Origin: a virus
Length of the DNA: 45,156 nucleotides
Reading direction: 5' to 3' (one strand)
Virus record (IMG/VR): IMGVR_UViG_3300036390_000004
Span: 1-45,156 of that record
Numbering within the stretch: position 1 is the stretch's first letter; each line of letters opens with the position of its first letter. The notes beneath the pieces are model-generated. The model made no database searches, had not been told where the DNA came from, and saw only the letters and a list, made by a program, of their open reading frames with translations. A program made the position numbers and the translations under genes. Below, piece after piece: positions 1-7,784 of the stretch.

Positions 1-61
1 GGTCACCAGCTGCGCAAAACCGCTTGGCTTGGAGGCAACGCTTTTGTATGGAGGAGGAAGT

Positions 62-138
62 GGTCCCGTAGCTCAGCAGGATAGAGCATCAGATTCCTAA
101 TCTGAGGGTCGCGCGTTCGAATCGCGCCGGGATCACCA
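62..138 (+). tRNA. tRNA-Arg (anticodon CCT), prophage attachment site
   Basis: A 77-base cloverleaf with encoded CCA. The acceptor GGTCCCG pairs with CGGGATC with one G-T. The anticodon stem TCAGA/TCTGA encloses loop TTCCTAA, giving anticodon CCT. The T stem GCGCG/CGCGC encloses TTCGAAT. The 3' half is repeated at the right end of the prophage, so the present 3' half probably came from the phage attP while the displaced host 3' half now lies at attR. Confidence 0.97.
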
Positions 139-139
139 T
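93..139 (+). repeat. attL core (3' part of tRNA-Arg)
   Basis: These 47 bases match 44547..44593 with only two differences, at 111 (G here, A at attR) and 127 (C here, T at attR). The two positions pair with each other at the base of the T stem, so tRNA folding is kept in both versions. The core begins inside the anticodon loop and runs past the CCA. Confidence 0.95.
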
Positions 140-176
140 CAAATTCAATCTGATAACCTGTCATGCTGTATGCCAA

Positions 177-205
177 CGTTCCTACGCGTTCCTACACGCG
201 TTCCC
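177..205 (+). repeat. CGTTCC repeats between attL and int (candidate integrase arm sites)
   Basis: CGTTCCTAC at 177..185 and 187..195, then CGTTCCC at 199..205, lie in the short gap between attL and the integrase stop. The same heptamer recurs beside attR at 44473..44480, and inverted at 44495..44502 and 44509..44515. Short repeats on both sides of the core at att sites are typical of arm-type integrase or excisionase binding. That function is inferred. Confidence 0.5.
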
Positions 206-208
206 GGA

Positions 209-1420
209 TCATGTTTCCGGAGTGTTCTTCGCGGTGCGGTGAGCGACTCGGAACTGCGCGACGGTCCGCGTTTTTTCGAGGGTTTTTCTGTTGTAGCGCT
301 GTGTCGTTGCCGAGTTCTGATGGTTCGCGTGATGCCTCAGATGCTCAAGATCTGCACCTGCATCCGAGCCTTCGGTGATGCCACCGGCGCGGCTGTCGCG
401 GTTCCATACCGACTTCGGAACGCCTGCTTCATCAGCACACATCCGCCACTGATCAGAGAAGTATCGCTGCCGGTATGGCAGCCCCGTCGCCTCTGACTTG
501 ATCATCGGGCCGATCCGCTTCTCCGGCGGCACCAGGTCGATGATCTCGCGCAGGAACGGATATTGCATGGTGTCGTGCTCGGCCGTGATCCCCTCGACCT
601 TGCTCGTGGGCTTGGTCAGTATGCCGTCGGCGTTGAGGTGAGCCCACAGCAGGCCATCCCGCCACCGCTGGCCGCGATCGGTGATGCCACCGTCTCTTGC
701 ATCGTCCATCTTCTCCCACCGCCCGATCACGTCGATCTGTCTGAGCGTGAGCTCGAACTGCAGCGCCTGGGCGAGCGCGATCGAGGTGAGGCCTTTCGAT
801 AGCGCAACTTCACAGACGGCCTGTGCTTGCTCGAAGGTGATCTGTTCCGTGCGCCCGCGGGGAACGTGGAAACGCATTTCTTCCAGCACGGTCTTGAGCC
901 TGAAGCAGTCAGTGATGTTGGCTACGACGCCGAACCCGACGACGATGCGCAGGAGCTGCATGCACTGGTAGGCTCGTCGGGTGCGTTCTTCGCCGTCTTC
1001 GGCTGCCGGTTCCTTGAAGTGATCGTACCAGGCGCGGATGTCGAGGCCGGTGACACGGGAGAGCCGGCGCATCCCGCAATCCTTCTCCAGCAGCGACAGG
1101 CTAAAGTTATACATCGCCCGAGTGTTGCTCTTCACCTCGAAATAGCCGGAGCCTTTGGTGTGCTGGTACATCCGGATTAGACTCTTCAGGGTGCCGTCAT
1201 ACTGAGCCGGGGCGCCGATGCCCTTCTGGGCGAGCCACTGCTTCAGTTCGGATGTGAGGACTTGGCAACGCTGGGTCACCTCCTCGATGTCGCCGTGAAC
1301 TCGCACAGTCTTCTGCGGGTAGTCCTTGGCGTGGCGGGACACTGCGGATGCCACCCAGTAATAGGCGGTGCTGCCGTCCTGCCTTGGCCGCTTTTTCAGG
1401 CCGATTTTTTCCGTCTCCAT
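209..1420 (-). CDS. int: Tyrosine recombinase integrase
   Basis: A site-specific tyrosine recombinase that should integrate and excise the phage at the adjacent tRNA-Arg. The 403-residue length is normal for phage integrases. The N-terminal third carries the arm/core-binding part. The catalytic domain shows the first arginine in LRQID (R227), a probable lysine near 274, the box II arginine in NRDSRAGG (R344), histidines at 363/364 and the nucleophile tyrosine in TTQRYNR (Y376). The RDSRAGG version of box II, without the usual HxLR, belongs to a subfamily frequent in Rhizobiales. It is the last gene of the leftward operon, overlaps the upstream HTH gene by 25 bases, and lies 70 bases from attL. 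Confidence 0.95.
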   Translation of the reverse strand: METEKIGLKKRPRQDGSTAYYWVASAVSRHAKDYPQKTVRVHGDIEEVTQRCQVLTSELKQWLAQKGIGAPAQYDGTLKSLIRMYQHTKGSGYFEVKSNTRAMYNFSLSLLEKDCGMRRLSRVTGLDIRAWYDHFKEPAAEDGEERTRRAYQCMQLLRIVVGFGVVANITDCFRLKTVLEEMRFHVPRGRTEQITFEQAQAVCEVALSKGLTSIALAQALQFELTLRQIDVIGRWEKMDDARDGGITDRGQRWRDGLLWAHLNADGILTKPTSKVEGITAEHDTMQYPFLREIIDLVPPEKRIGPMIKSEATGLPYRQRYFSDQWRMCADEAGVPKSVWNRDSRAGGITEGSDAGADLEHLRHHANHQNSATTQRYNRKTLEKTRTVAQFRVAHRTAKNTPET

Positions 1421-1650
1421 GGTTCTTCCTCATCAAGGCCGGGATTGGCCTGCGGCGATGATGATGCGAGTCCGTACCGGCGATCAAGGAAAGCCTGACA
1501 TGCGGGCCAGTATCGGCGCTCGGCGAACAGCGCATCGGGGCGGGGAAACCCTTCCTTCAGAAGGGCCGGAAGCGCGGTCTTGAACTGCTCCGTATCGAGG
1601 CCAAGCCGCTTTGCGATTTCGCCGTCTGTGAGGAACAGCGTGTCCTTCAT
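1396..1650 (-). CDS. Small HTH protein, excisionase candidate
   Basis: An 84-residue protein starting MKDTLFLTDGEIAKRLGL, which reads as a helix-turn-helix of the excisionase/AlpA/MerR-like type (TDGEIAKRLGLDTEQFKTAL), followed by a short wing-like stretch and a charged tail. A strong GGAGG lies about 6 bases before the ATG at 1650, which decides this start over longer open frames. It overlaps the integrase start, the usual place for an excisionase or directionality factor. The DNA-binding fold is seen from sequence; the excision role is inferred from position. Confidence 0.7.
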   Translation of the reverse strand: MKDTLFLTDGEIAKRLGLDTEQFKTALPALLKEGFPRPDALFAERRYWPACQAFLDRRYGLASSSPQANPGLDEEEPWRRKKSA

Positions 1651-1874
1651 CCCCCCACCTCCCTCGGTTGGGGCGATGGGGTGCGGCGGTTCCACGAAGC
1701 GAGGCGGCGTTTGTCGTCCTCGCGGTCGGAGACGGGGACGCGGATGGAGCTGGCAATGCACTCTTCATCCTCATCAGCGTGTGGATGGACAAAGTAGGCG
1801 GTCGAGCGATTAGAGAATGTTTCGCTCTTCTCCAGTTCGCATCCGCAGAAAGGGCATGGGGCTATCGTGGTCAT
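1647..1874 (-). CDS. Lar-like restriction alleviation zinc protein
   Basis: A 75-residue protein with an N-terminal CPFCG knuckle, an internal His/Cys-containing stretch (VHPHADEDEEC) and a C-terminal WNRR. This is the pattern of Lar family (restriction alleviation) proteins common in prophages. Lar of the Rac prophage modulates type I restriction-modification in E. coli. Here only the zinc-ribbon-like layout supports that function. The start MTTIAPCPFCG at 1874 is chosen because it overlaps the preceding stop as ATGA. It would act early, when incoming DNA is exposed to host restriction. Confidence 0.65.
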   Translation of the reverse strand: MTTIAPCPFCGCELEKSETFSNRSTAYFVHPHADEDEECIASSIRVPVSDREDDKRRLASWNRRTPSPQPREVGG

Positions 1875-2644
1875 GCTGCCTCGCAATCATCAGCAATGGT
1901 CGCCTCGGCCGCGTGGCACAGGAGCGAGCATTCAATATTTGGTTCTTCGTCGTGGTTGCCGCGATTGGGGTCCAGAGCATCCAAGCTGATGCGCTCTTTC
2001 GTCTTCCTCTCGCGCCAGAAGTAGGAGCCTGGGCCAAGCTCACGTTGCAGCGCGGCCATCCTCTCGAAAACTTCAGGGAAGTCGCGCCTGATCTTATTCC
2101 AGTAGCCCATGCCGCCTTTGACGCAGCCGATGCAGTTATTGTTGTGGTAGCCAAGGCGATACATGATTGGCAGATCAATCCCGGCACGTTCGACCATAGC
2201 GAGGCAATCCGCCTTGGTCAGGCCGGCATCGATCAATGGGGTCAGGAGTGTCTGCTCAAAGTTTTGCTCGCGGAACCACTTGGCACGGTCGGTTTCTTCG
2301 GCGGTGTAGCCAAAGACGAGAATGTCTCCCGGCTGCTGGAATTCGTAAGTAGGGGCGCGCTTCAAGACGCCCGTGCACTTCGCACCGTTTTGGCCGACGA
2401 GGAACCGCTCCTTCTCGAAGACGTCCCATGTGTCGAGGTACTCAGTGGATCGCAGTGTCTCGATCGGATGATTGAACCATCGCTGGCAATCAGCGAGAAA
2501 GCGCTTGTTGTCCGGGTGTTCGCTGCCTGGGTCGCTGTAGGTGATGGCGATCCTGTCGCGGTCGAACTGTGCCAAGATCAGTTTGGTGGCGACAGCCGAG
2601 GCCGCGCCGCAGGAGAACCGGCAGACGATGCGGGGTTCCGTCAT
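1871..2644 (-). CDS. PP-loop (PAPS reductase-like) ATP pyrophosphatase
   Basis: A 257-residue protein of the adenine nucleotide alpha-hydrolase fold. The PP-loop reads FSCGAASAVA at residues 10-19. A later NNNCIGCVKGG segment gives a CxxC with a third cysteine earlier (KCTG), a layout seen in PAPS reductase/DndC-like proteins that may hold a metal or iron-sulfur cluster. Phages often carry this family, but the substrate is usually unknown; sulfur transfer to DNA or nucleotide activation are possibilities. It starts four bases inside the upstream gene. A second, divergent PP-loop gene lies at 13640..14470. Confidence 0.75.
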   Translation of the reverse strand: MTEPRIVCRFSCGAASAVATKLILAQFDRDRIAITYSDPGSEHPDNKRFLADCQRWFNHPIETLRSTEYLDTWDVFEKERFLVGQNGAKCTGVLKRAPTYEFQQPGDILVFGYTAEETDRAKWFREQNFEQTLLTPLIDAGLTKADCLAMVERAGIDLPIMYRLGYHNNNCIGCVKGGMGYWNKIRRDFPEVFERMAALQRELGPGSYFWRERKTKERISLDALDPNRGNHDEEPNIECSLLCHAAEATIADDCEAA

Positions 2645-3096
2645 TCGGTCGAGCCCTCCGTGGTGTCGAAGAGCGGGCGCAATTCGTCCAGCTTCTTGGT
2701 GACGCCCGCTCGATTGCAGAGCGAAAGGATGCGGGCCAGCGCTTTGGGAACGGGCATGTGGCCGGGAGCGCCAGCAGTGCAGGCGAGATACTTGATCTCT
2801 TCCAGAGCCGACAAATCCGCTTCGGGCTGCTCATTGCCGTTGAACTCGCCGTCCTCCGTTGAAAGGAACTGCGGCACCACATGTGATGAGGGTGGTGGGG
2901 GGCAGCGTCCGGCGCTGCGGTCGCAAAGCTGCAGCGCGGCAGCCGGATAAATCTGAACAGGACCATCCTCCCAGCCGAAAAGCTGAACAGCAACGCCGTC
3001 TTCGGTTTGTTGCGTGCCGTAGTGGCCAACGACGACACCTTCCCAGAAAGCGCCAGTGTGTTTGCAGACGTAGGCGCCCAGCGCGAACTCACTCAT
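2641..3096 (-). CDS. R67/DfrB-like (type II dihydrofolate reductase-like) protein
   Basis: A 151-residue protein. Residues 7-57 closely follow the SH3-like fold of type II dihydrofolate reductase (plasmid R67, DfrB). GAYVCKHTGAFW aligns with the R67 segment around K32 to W38, then GVVVGHY, then the active-site motif VQIYPAAAL at 47-55. K12, W18, Y26 and V47-Q48-I49-Y50 correspond to R67 K32, W38, Y46 and V66-Q67-I68-Y69. R67 works as a homotetramer with one pore and is insensitive to trimethoprim. The 90-residue C-terminal extension is absent from R67 and is unrecognised. The start MSEFALG at 3096 overlaps the ATPase stop. Homology is strong by eye; enzyme activity is inferred. Confidence 0.75.
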   Translation of the reverse strand: MSEFALGAYVCKHTGAFWEGVVVGHYGTQQTEDGVAVQLFGWEDGPVQIYPAAALQLCDRSAGRCPPPPSSHVVPQFLSTEDGEFNGNEQPEADLSALEEIKYLACTAGAPGHMPVPKALARILSLCNRAGVTKKLDELRPLFDTTEGSTE

Positions 3097-4177
3097 TGAT
3101 GAAGCCCTCCGCGTACTCAGCAGCGCCGTCGGCATCCAGCTCGCCACGGAGGCGGGCATTGTGGACGCCGAGGATCTTTTTCGCAGTCTCGATACTGTCC
3201 GCGCCGATCCGCGCCTTGAAGCCGTTGTGCGCGTCCTTCAGCCCGTCAGCATCGATCTCGGAAGCCAACGTCTTGTGATACTCGCGCAACATCTCGCGAT
3301 CATGGGCGGGGGCCGACTCTTGGGAGGAGGAGAGCGAGTCGGCCCCCTGCTCGTCGTGCCTGGGAGGAGGAGTGGCAGGACGAGATTGGGTGGTGGTGGA
3401 TTCGCCCCGGGCCCATGCGCGCAGCTTGCGGCCGCATTCGGCTGAGACGCGCTGGCCCGGCGGGAAGAACGGTAGATGCTGGCTCTGGATCTTGCCGTAG
3501 ACCGCCTGGCCGTTCTCGATCATCGGAACGCCCGGATTGTCCGGCGTCACCGTGAAGCTCATAGTCATCTCGAACATAAAGCGCTTCTCGCAGATCGGCA
3601 CCCAGCCGGCGGACTCGATCGCCGTTTTCTCGCGGTTCGAGCGCTCGTCGAAGACCTTCACGAACTTGATCTTCTCCTCGGCTCGTAGGCAGAAGATGAT
3701 GTAGGCGCGCACCTGGCGCAGCGGAGACATCAGCCGCGTCTTGTGGCGGGTCTTCGGCACTTTCCAAGCTGGAGCATTGAACTTGTCGATCTCCCAGCCT
3801 TCGAGCTTGTCGTAAGGCTTGCGGGCGAGGCGCGACACTTCCTCGTCGTGCATCTCCTGTAGCCCACCGACGCCCTCATACTCGTCCGAGGTGCTGTCGA
3901 TGATGATGACCTTCGCCCCTGCCCGCTCCGCCTTCTGGATTGCCTCGATGTAGGCCTCCGGTGTGAAGGGCGGGCGCATGTCCATGTGCTTGAACTTGAA
4001 CTGGTCGGCATAGTGCAGCATGCGCTTCGCCTCGGTGTCGATGGCATAGATCGGCTCGCCCTGGGCAAGGCCGGTGGCCATCGTGAGGGCGGAAAACGTC
4101 TTGCCCGATCCGGAAGCGCCGGCGATGGCGATAAGCAGGCTGGTGTCGTCGCGAGTGGCGTCGGTGAATTCGGTCAT
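3089..4177 (-). CDS. RecA-fold/AAA_24-type phage ATPase (Sak4-like)
   Basis: A 362-residue ATPase with Walker A GASGSGKT at residues 20-27 and a Walker B-like KVIIIDST at 89-96. The next 180 residues form a RecA-like core, and the C-terminal 110 residues are low-complexity and charged. Such proteins in phages act as single-strand annealing or recombination ATPases (Sak4 type) or helicase-like factors, often beside a PD-(D/E)XK nuclease as here (5362..6378). The start MTEFTDATRD at 4177 has GAGGAA about 8 bases upstream and overlaps the CtrA-like gene's stop as ATGA. A recombination role is inferred from the fold and neighbours. Confidence 0.75.
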   Translation of the reverse strand: MTEFTDATRDDTSLLIAIAGASGSGKTFSALTMATGLAQGEPIYAIDTEAKRMLHYADQFKFKHMDMRPPFTPEAYIEAIQKAERAGAKVIIIDSTSDEYEGVGGLQEMHDEEVSRLARKPYDKLEGWEIDKFNAPAWKVPKTRHKTRLMSPLRQVRAYIIFCLRAEEKIKFVKVFDERSNREKTAIESAGWVPICEKRFMFEMTMSFTVTPDNPGVPMIENGQAVYGKIQSQHLPFFPPGQRVSAECGRKLRAWARGESTTTQSRPATPPPRHDEQGADSLSSSQESAPAHDREMLREYHKTLASEIDADGLKDAHNGFKARIGADSIETAKKILGVHNARLRGELDADGAAEYAEGFINE

Positions 4178-4527
4178 GCTGCTTTCCTCGAGAAGTGTGA
4201 TCGATCCGCCAAGCCGTAGCCCTGCCCCCAGACTGTGTTGATCTGGATGCCGAAGGGACGCAGCTTCTTCCGGAGCTTGCAGACGAACACGTCGACGATT
4301 TTTGGCTCGACTTCGTCCTTCAGCTGATCGCTGTAGAGCGCAGCCATGATGGACTCTTTGGTCGCTACATCTCGCGTCATGAGGTGGGAAAAGACCCTCG
4401 ACTCGGAGGCTGTTAGGCGCCACTCCACGGGCGCATTCCATACGGGTGCCAGCGCGTTTTCCAGTTGTCTCACGCGCTCTTCCAGCAGAGCCACGCGATC
4501 ACGAAGCATTTCAACCATCTCATCCAT
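4174..4527 (-). CDS. CtrA-like winged-helix DNA-binding protein lacking a receiver domain
   Basis: A 117-residue protein. Residues 1-27 form a predicted coiled coil (VEMLRDRVALLEERVRQLEN). Residues 36-108 are an OmpR/PhoB-type winged helix whose recognition region, PKIVDVFVCKLRKKL then NTVWGQGYGL, is strikingly like the DNA-binding domain of CtrA, the alphaproteobacterial cell-cycle regulator. The phospho-receiver domain is absent and is replaced by the coiled coil, so DNA binding would not depend on phosphorylation and dimerisation could be constitutive. It could occupy host or phage CtrA sites (TTAA-type). Similarity to CtrA is seen; the regulatory role is inferred. Confidence 0.8.
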   Translation of the reverse strand: MDEMVEMLRDRVALLEERVRQLENALAPVWNAPVEWRLTASESRVFSHLMTRDVATKESIMAALYSDQLKDEVEPKIVDVFVCKLRKKLRPFGIQINTVWGQGYGLADRSHFSRKAA

Positions 4528-5362
4528 TGCGCGGCTTCCTTCGGTTCATGAAGATCACCGAAGCGTAGGCCCTCCAGTACGCGACCTTCCGTTCGACCGA
4601 GAATCGCTCTGCCTCAGCCTCAAGCGACTCGCCTTTGGCGCTGATTACGAGCGCAATTCGCTCGCCATCGATTTCGCCCTGATACTCCTTCTCGAACAGC
4701 AACCGCTCCACGGCCTTGATCATGTGGGCAGGAACGGGGGCCGCGTTGGTGGCGCGGCACACATCAAGAACCTTACGAGCACCAGCGGCGTGCCGTCGGT
4801 TCACAAGCGCCTTGATAGTGCTGACCGCCAGCGTCTCGCCGGGCTTGAACTTCGCCATCTGCGGCGGGTTGCGCAGAATGATGATGCCGGCGCGATCGCA
4901 GACTTGAGCAATCGTCATCGCGTCTTCGTCCCCGGCCGCCACCATTGCGTTGTGGAGCTGGGTTGCCGTCACCTGGATGCGGTCGCGGTTGTGGCGGACG
5001 AACGCGCTTGCTCTCGTCTCGTGGCTAGCGGCCTGAACGACGAGCACCGGCAGCAGATCTATCCCGCCGTGGGTGGCCGCACCAATCGCGGTGTGCTGGC
5101 CGTCGATGACTTCAAGACGGTCTTCAACTTCAACGACGACGGGCGGTTTGAATGCTGTCCATGACCACTCGCCGACGATCTTGCGAATGAGACGGACCGA
5201 CCTTTCCGAGAGGCCGCGCTGATATCTCTCATCGACATAGAGCATTGCCGGGGAAACCAGTCGCAGCTCCGGCGGTGCCGTCTTGATGTCGGCTGGCTTT
5301 ACATCCGGCAGCACGAGAGCCGATATCGGACGCTTATTTGATGCACTCTCAATCGCATTCAT
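4520..5362 (-). CDS. ParB/sulfiredoxin-fold protein (DUF6551-like)
   Basis: A 280-residue protein whose residues 30-120 read as a ParB-type N-terminal domain: an ERSVRLIRKIV segment, a strand pair and VIDGQHTAIGA (the DGQH box of ParB/Srx folds), followed by an all-helical C-terminal half. Such proteins in phage recombination operons are usually annotated as ParB-like or DUF6551 proteins of unknown function. The start MNAIESAS at 5362 overlaps the nuclease stop as TGATG; an ATG two codons upstream (5368) is an alternative. No partitioning partner (ParA) is present, so plasmid-style segregation is unlikely. Confidence 0.65.
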   Translation of the reverse strand: MNAIESASNKRPISALVLPDVKPADIKTAPPELRLVSPAMLYVDERYQRGLSERSVRLIRKIVGEWSWTAFKPPVVVEVEDRLEVIDGQHTAIGAATHGGIDLLPVLVVQAASHETRASAFVRHNRDRIQVTATQLHNAMVAAGDEDAMTIAQVCDRAGIIILRNPPQMAKFKPGETLAVSTIKALVNRRHAAGARKVLDVCRATNAAPVPAHMIKAVERLLFEKEYQGEIDGERIALVISAKGESLEAEAERFSVERKVAYWRAYASVIFMNRRKPRNG

Positions 5363-6378
5363 CAGCATGGCCCCGCGATCTGGATTGGCTTGTAGGGTCG
5401 GGTTTCGTAGAGAGGCATCGGATCGTGTCCGAGGCCTTGCAGGCGCGGATCCTCGATCTCGCGGGACGTCCAGCGCGTGTCGATGTACGGCGGCATCTCC
5501 GCCTCGACGATGTCGCCGGGGTAGCCGGGCCAGTCGTTCTCGGCCATGCACTTCCGCCACAGCAGGAAGGCGGCGCTCACCATCTTCTCGGCGATGACGC
5601 GGCCGGCATTGTCGACGCGGGCCACCGTGATCTCGAAAGGCGGCTGCTGCTCCTGCAGGATGAAGAGGAAGTCGAGGCGCAGCTCGTGCTGGTCGATGCC
5701 TGGCAGCAGGTGCCGGACACCGCGTCGATAGAACGCATCCTGGAAATGGTAGTTGTTGTTATAGATGGCCCGGGCCACCGACTGCGGCTCGACGCTGAGC
5801 TCGGTGGTCTTGTAGTCGAGGATGGTGATCTGCCGGCCGGCAATGTTCAGCCGGTCCATGCGCTGGCGGGCCCAGCGGTCGCCGCAACGGTCTTTCCAGA
5901 CGGCGGTGACCTCATTGTAGGCAAAAGCGTCACCCAGCTCGACGATCGAGCGGATGGCAGCATGCTCGCTGGTGGCAAGCTTTGCCCTCGCCTTCTCGAC
6001 CATCTCCTGCACGGTCTCGCGGTCCTTCTTCAGCAGCGGGATCGCACCACGTGACTGAGCCTCTGAGCGCTCCTCCTGTGCCGCCTTCTTCTTGAAGTCG
6101 TCGAAGTCGAGCACGGCAATCTCGGTTGGCTGGCCCAGCAGCAGGGCATGCGCTGCCGATCCGATATCACGGGCGCGGCTGTTCTTCTCCTCTTCCTCGT
6201 CCTGCTTCGTGAGGCGGGGATGGGCAGCGTGGGCATGTCGCGGCGATTCAAGGATCAGCTTCTCGGCGATCGAGCGGCTGAGGCTGGGCTCCACTGCTGG
6301 ATCTGCGTGATAGGCTGCTTCCGACATGGTGTAGAAGCCCGGGCGGTCAGCGATCTCGGCTTTGATGAGGTCGATCAT
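5362..6378 (-). CDS. PD-(D/E)XK exonuclease (RecE/YqaJ-like, DUF3799)
   Basis: A 338-residue nuclease. Motifs in order: an IGSAAHALL helix with H77, E156 in NEVTAVW, D175 in RQRMDRL, and the core LDYKTT (D188, K190). This is the layout of the PD-(D/E)XK family that includes RecE C-terminal and DUF3799 phage nucleases, which resect double-stranded ends for recombination. It is paired with a RecA-fold ATPase (3089..4177), which supports a phage recombination module. Only one base separates it from the upstream nucleotidyltransferase stop, and no good Shine-Dalgarno is seen, so translation may be coupled. Confidence 0.85.
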   Translation of the reverse strand: MIDLIKAEIADRPGFYTMSEAAYHADPAVEPSLSRSIAEKLILESPRHAHAAHPRLTKQDEEEEKNSRARDIGSAAHALLLGQPTEIAVLDFDDFKKKAAQEERSEAQSRGAIPLLKKDRETVQEMVEKARAKLATSEHAAIRSIVELGDAFAYNEVTAVWKDRCGDRWARQRMDRLNIAGRQITILDYKTTELSVEPQSVARAIYNNNYHFQDAFYRRGVRHLLPGIDQHELRLDFLFILQEQQPPFEITVARVDNAGRVIAEKMVSAAFLLWRKCMAENDWPGYPGDIVEAEMPPYIDTRWTSREIEDPRLQGLGHDPMPLYETRPYKPIQIAGPC

Positions 6379-6379
6379 G

Positions 6380-7318
6380 TCAAAACATCCGATCGATGAT
6401 CTCGACGAGGTATGCGGAGTTGACCTTGTCGGGGTCCTTCTCCTTCACCTTCGAGACGAGTTGCACGAAGTATGCGGCATCGACGCCGGTCAACTGATCC
6501 TGCAGGACGGCATGGTCCTTGAGGTCAAGTTCGCTGATCTGCAGCATCATCTTGAGGATCTGGCCGGCATTGACCGTCCAGCCACGCTTGATGAACTTCC
6601 GCAGGCGGATCACTGAGCAGATCGGGTACTTGCTACCGACGTACCGCAACTCCTTTGCCAGCAGGCTCTCCAGCGCCGGCTGCCGCAGCACCAGTTCGTC
6701 ATCCTTGCTGGTCCAATAGTTGGTGCAATGCACGTAGTCATAGTTCTCGTGGATCGTGTCGGCGCTGCCGTAGAACCGCAGGACAATCTGCACCTTGTGG
6801 CTCAGTGTGATGGCATTGGTGGAGAGGAAGACAGGCCGATACCTCGGCTTGCCATCATCGACAGCGAGCGCTGCCTCGGTGGTCTCTTCCAGCGCTTCTT
6901 CAATGTCGCCGGCGTCGCCAAGAACCTCGCCAACGTACCGGCCCGCCTCGTCGTCTGGGCGGCCCTCGAAATACTGGTATGGAGCTTCCGCCCCCTCTTC
7001 GCTCGCAACGCCGGCAGATTTGACGACGATCCTGACGCGCTCGCCTTCGTCGTCTACAGAAATTGGGACTTCAATCCCTGATTTGTTCTTCGACGAGAAG
7101 CGGCTGACGTAGTACTTCGCCACGGCAACGGCCGTCTCTTTGTTCGTGAAGTAGATGTCGAAGTCGTTGACCGGCTCCTTGAGGAGCATCGAGGCGATAC
7201 AGCCCCCGGTCACCACCGTGTTCTTCGAGGCCATCTCACGGACGCGCTCGTCTTCGATCGAGGCTAGCCAGTCGTCGACCTTGGTCTTGATTACCTTCTT
7301 GATCGTTTTCGCTTTCAT
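6380..7318 (-). CDS. Pol-beta-fold nucleotidyltransferase
   Basis: A 312-residue protein. VTGGCIASMLL at 36-46 followed by NDFDIYFTN at 51-59 gives the GG and DxD signature of the pol-beta nucleotidyltransferase superfamily (CCA-adding, MNT, kanamycin nucleotidyltransferase). A third acidic strand is plausible after LRFYG. The C-terminal part is helical. Phage members of this family are known only as nucleotidyltransferases of unknown substrate; tRNA, protein or small-molecule targets are all possible. The gene lies mid-operon, overlapping the next upstream gene by four bases. Confidence 0.7.
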   Translation of the reverse strand: MKAKTIKKVIKTKVDDWLASIEDERVREMASKNTVVTGGCIASMLLKEPVNDFDIYFTNKETAVAVAKYYVSRFSSKNKSGIEVPISVDDEGERVRIVVKSAGVASEEGAEAPYQYFEGRPDDEAGRYVGEVLGDAGDIEEALEETTEAALAVDDGKPRYRPVFLSTNAITLSHKVQIVLRFYGSADTIHENYDYVHCTNYWTSKDDELVLRQPALESLLAKELRYVGSKYPICSVIRLRKFIKRGWTVNAGQILKMMLQISELDLKDHAVLQDQLTGVDAAYFVQLVSKVKEKDPDKVNSAYLVEIIDRMF

Positions 7319-7545
7319 TCCGCTGCCTCCGGTACTGCTGCAGGCTGTCTGACCTTCTCGACGCGATAGCCGAGCAGAGCCGCGATTTCGTTGAATGCTT
7401 CGATGATGTGAGTGTCTTGGGTGCCTACGCCGATGGCGCCCTCATCTTCCTGGCTGCGCAGCCAGTAGGCAGCGTTTCCAGCATTCGCGAGCTTGTTGCC
7501 TTGGTAGGTCAGGCCGACGTAGTCGACGGTTTGCTTGACGATCAT
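7315..7545 (-). CDS. Small protein of unknown function
   Basis: A 76-residue protein starting MIVKQTVDYVGLTYQGNKLA, with no motif I recognise. It looks soluble, with a mid-region IIEAFNEIAALLGYRVEKV helix. It overlaps both neighbours by four bases (ATGA type), so it is translated as part of the leftward operon. Real coding is supported by this tight packing rather than by similarity. Confidence 0.65.
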   Translation of the reverse strand: MIVKQTVDYVGLTYQGNKLANAGNAAYWLRSQEDEGAIGVGTQDTHIIEAFNEIAALLGYRVEKVRQPAAVPEAAE

Positions 7546-7784
7546 GCGTCACCGCCTTTCGGGAGCAGGATGCGCGCTGGCGCCGGGCCGGTGATGTCGA
7601 TGGTGTATCCACCAGACCGGCCTTCGCCGCGACGGACGTTGACTGTGATGCCTGGGAGCTTCTTGCCATCGGCATCCAGTCCGCCGATCTGTTCGAGCAC
7701 TTCCCGCGCCATGCGCTGGCGGATATCGTCCTCGGAGACGGATGCACGAAAGCTGATGGTGTCGGGCTTGATGAGCTTGACCAT
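7542..7784 (-). CDS. Small protein of unknown function
   Basis: An 80-residue protein starting MVKLIKPDTISF at 7784, whose ATG overlaps the upstream stop as TGATG; a GTG one codon earlier is less likely. It has a charged helical first half (SEDDIRQRMAREVLEQI) and a beta-rich second half ending in a glycine-proline segment. I do not recognise the family. It is part of the leftward early operon. Confidence 0.65.
   Translation of the reverse strand: MVKLIKPDTISFRASVSEDDIRQRMAREVLEQIGGLDADGKKLPGITVNVRRGEGRSGGYTIDITGPAPARILLPKGGDA

Noticed and set aside
820-835. CTGTGCTTGC in the integrase gene as a late box
   Set aside because: One T is missing from the TTT run, it lies in the early region inside coding sequence, and no downstream late gene follows.
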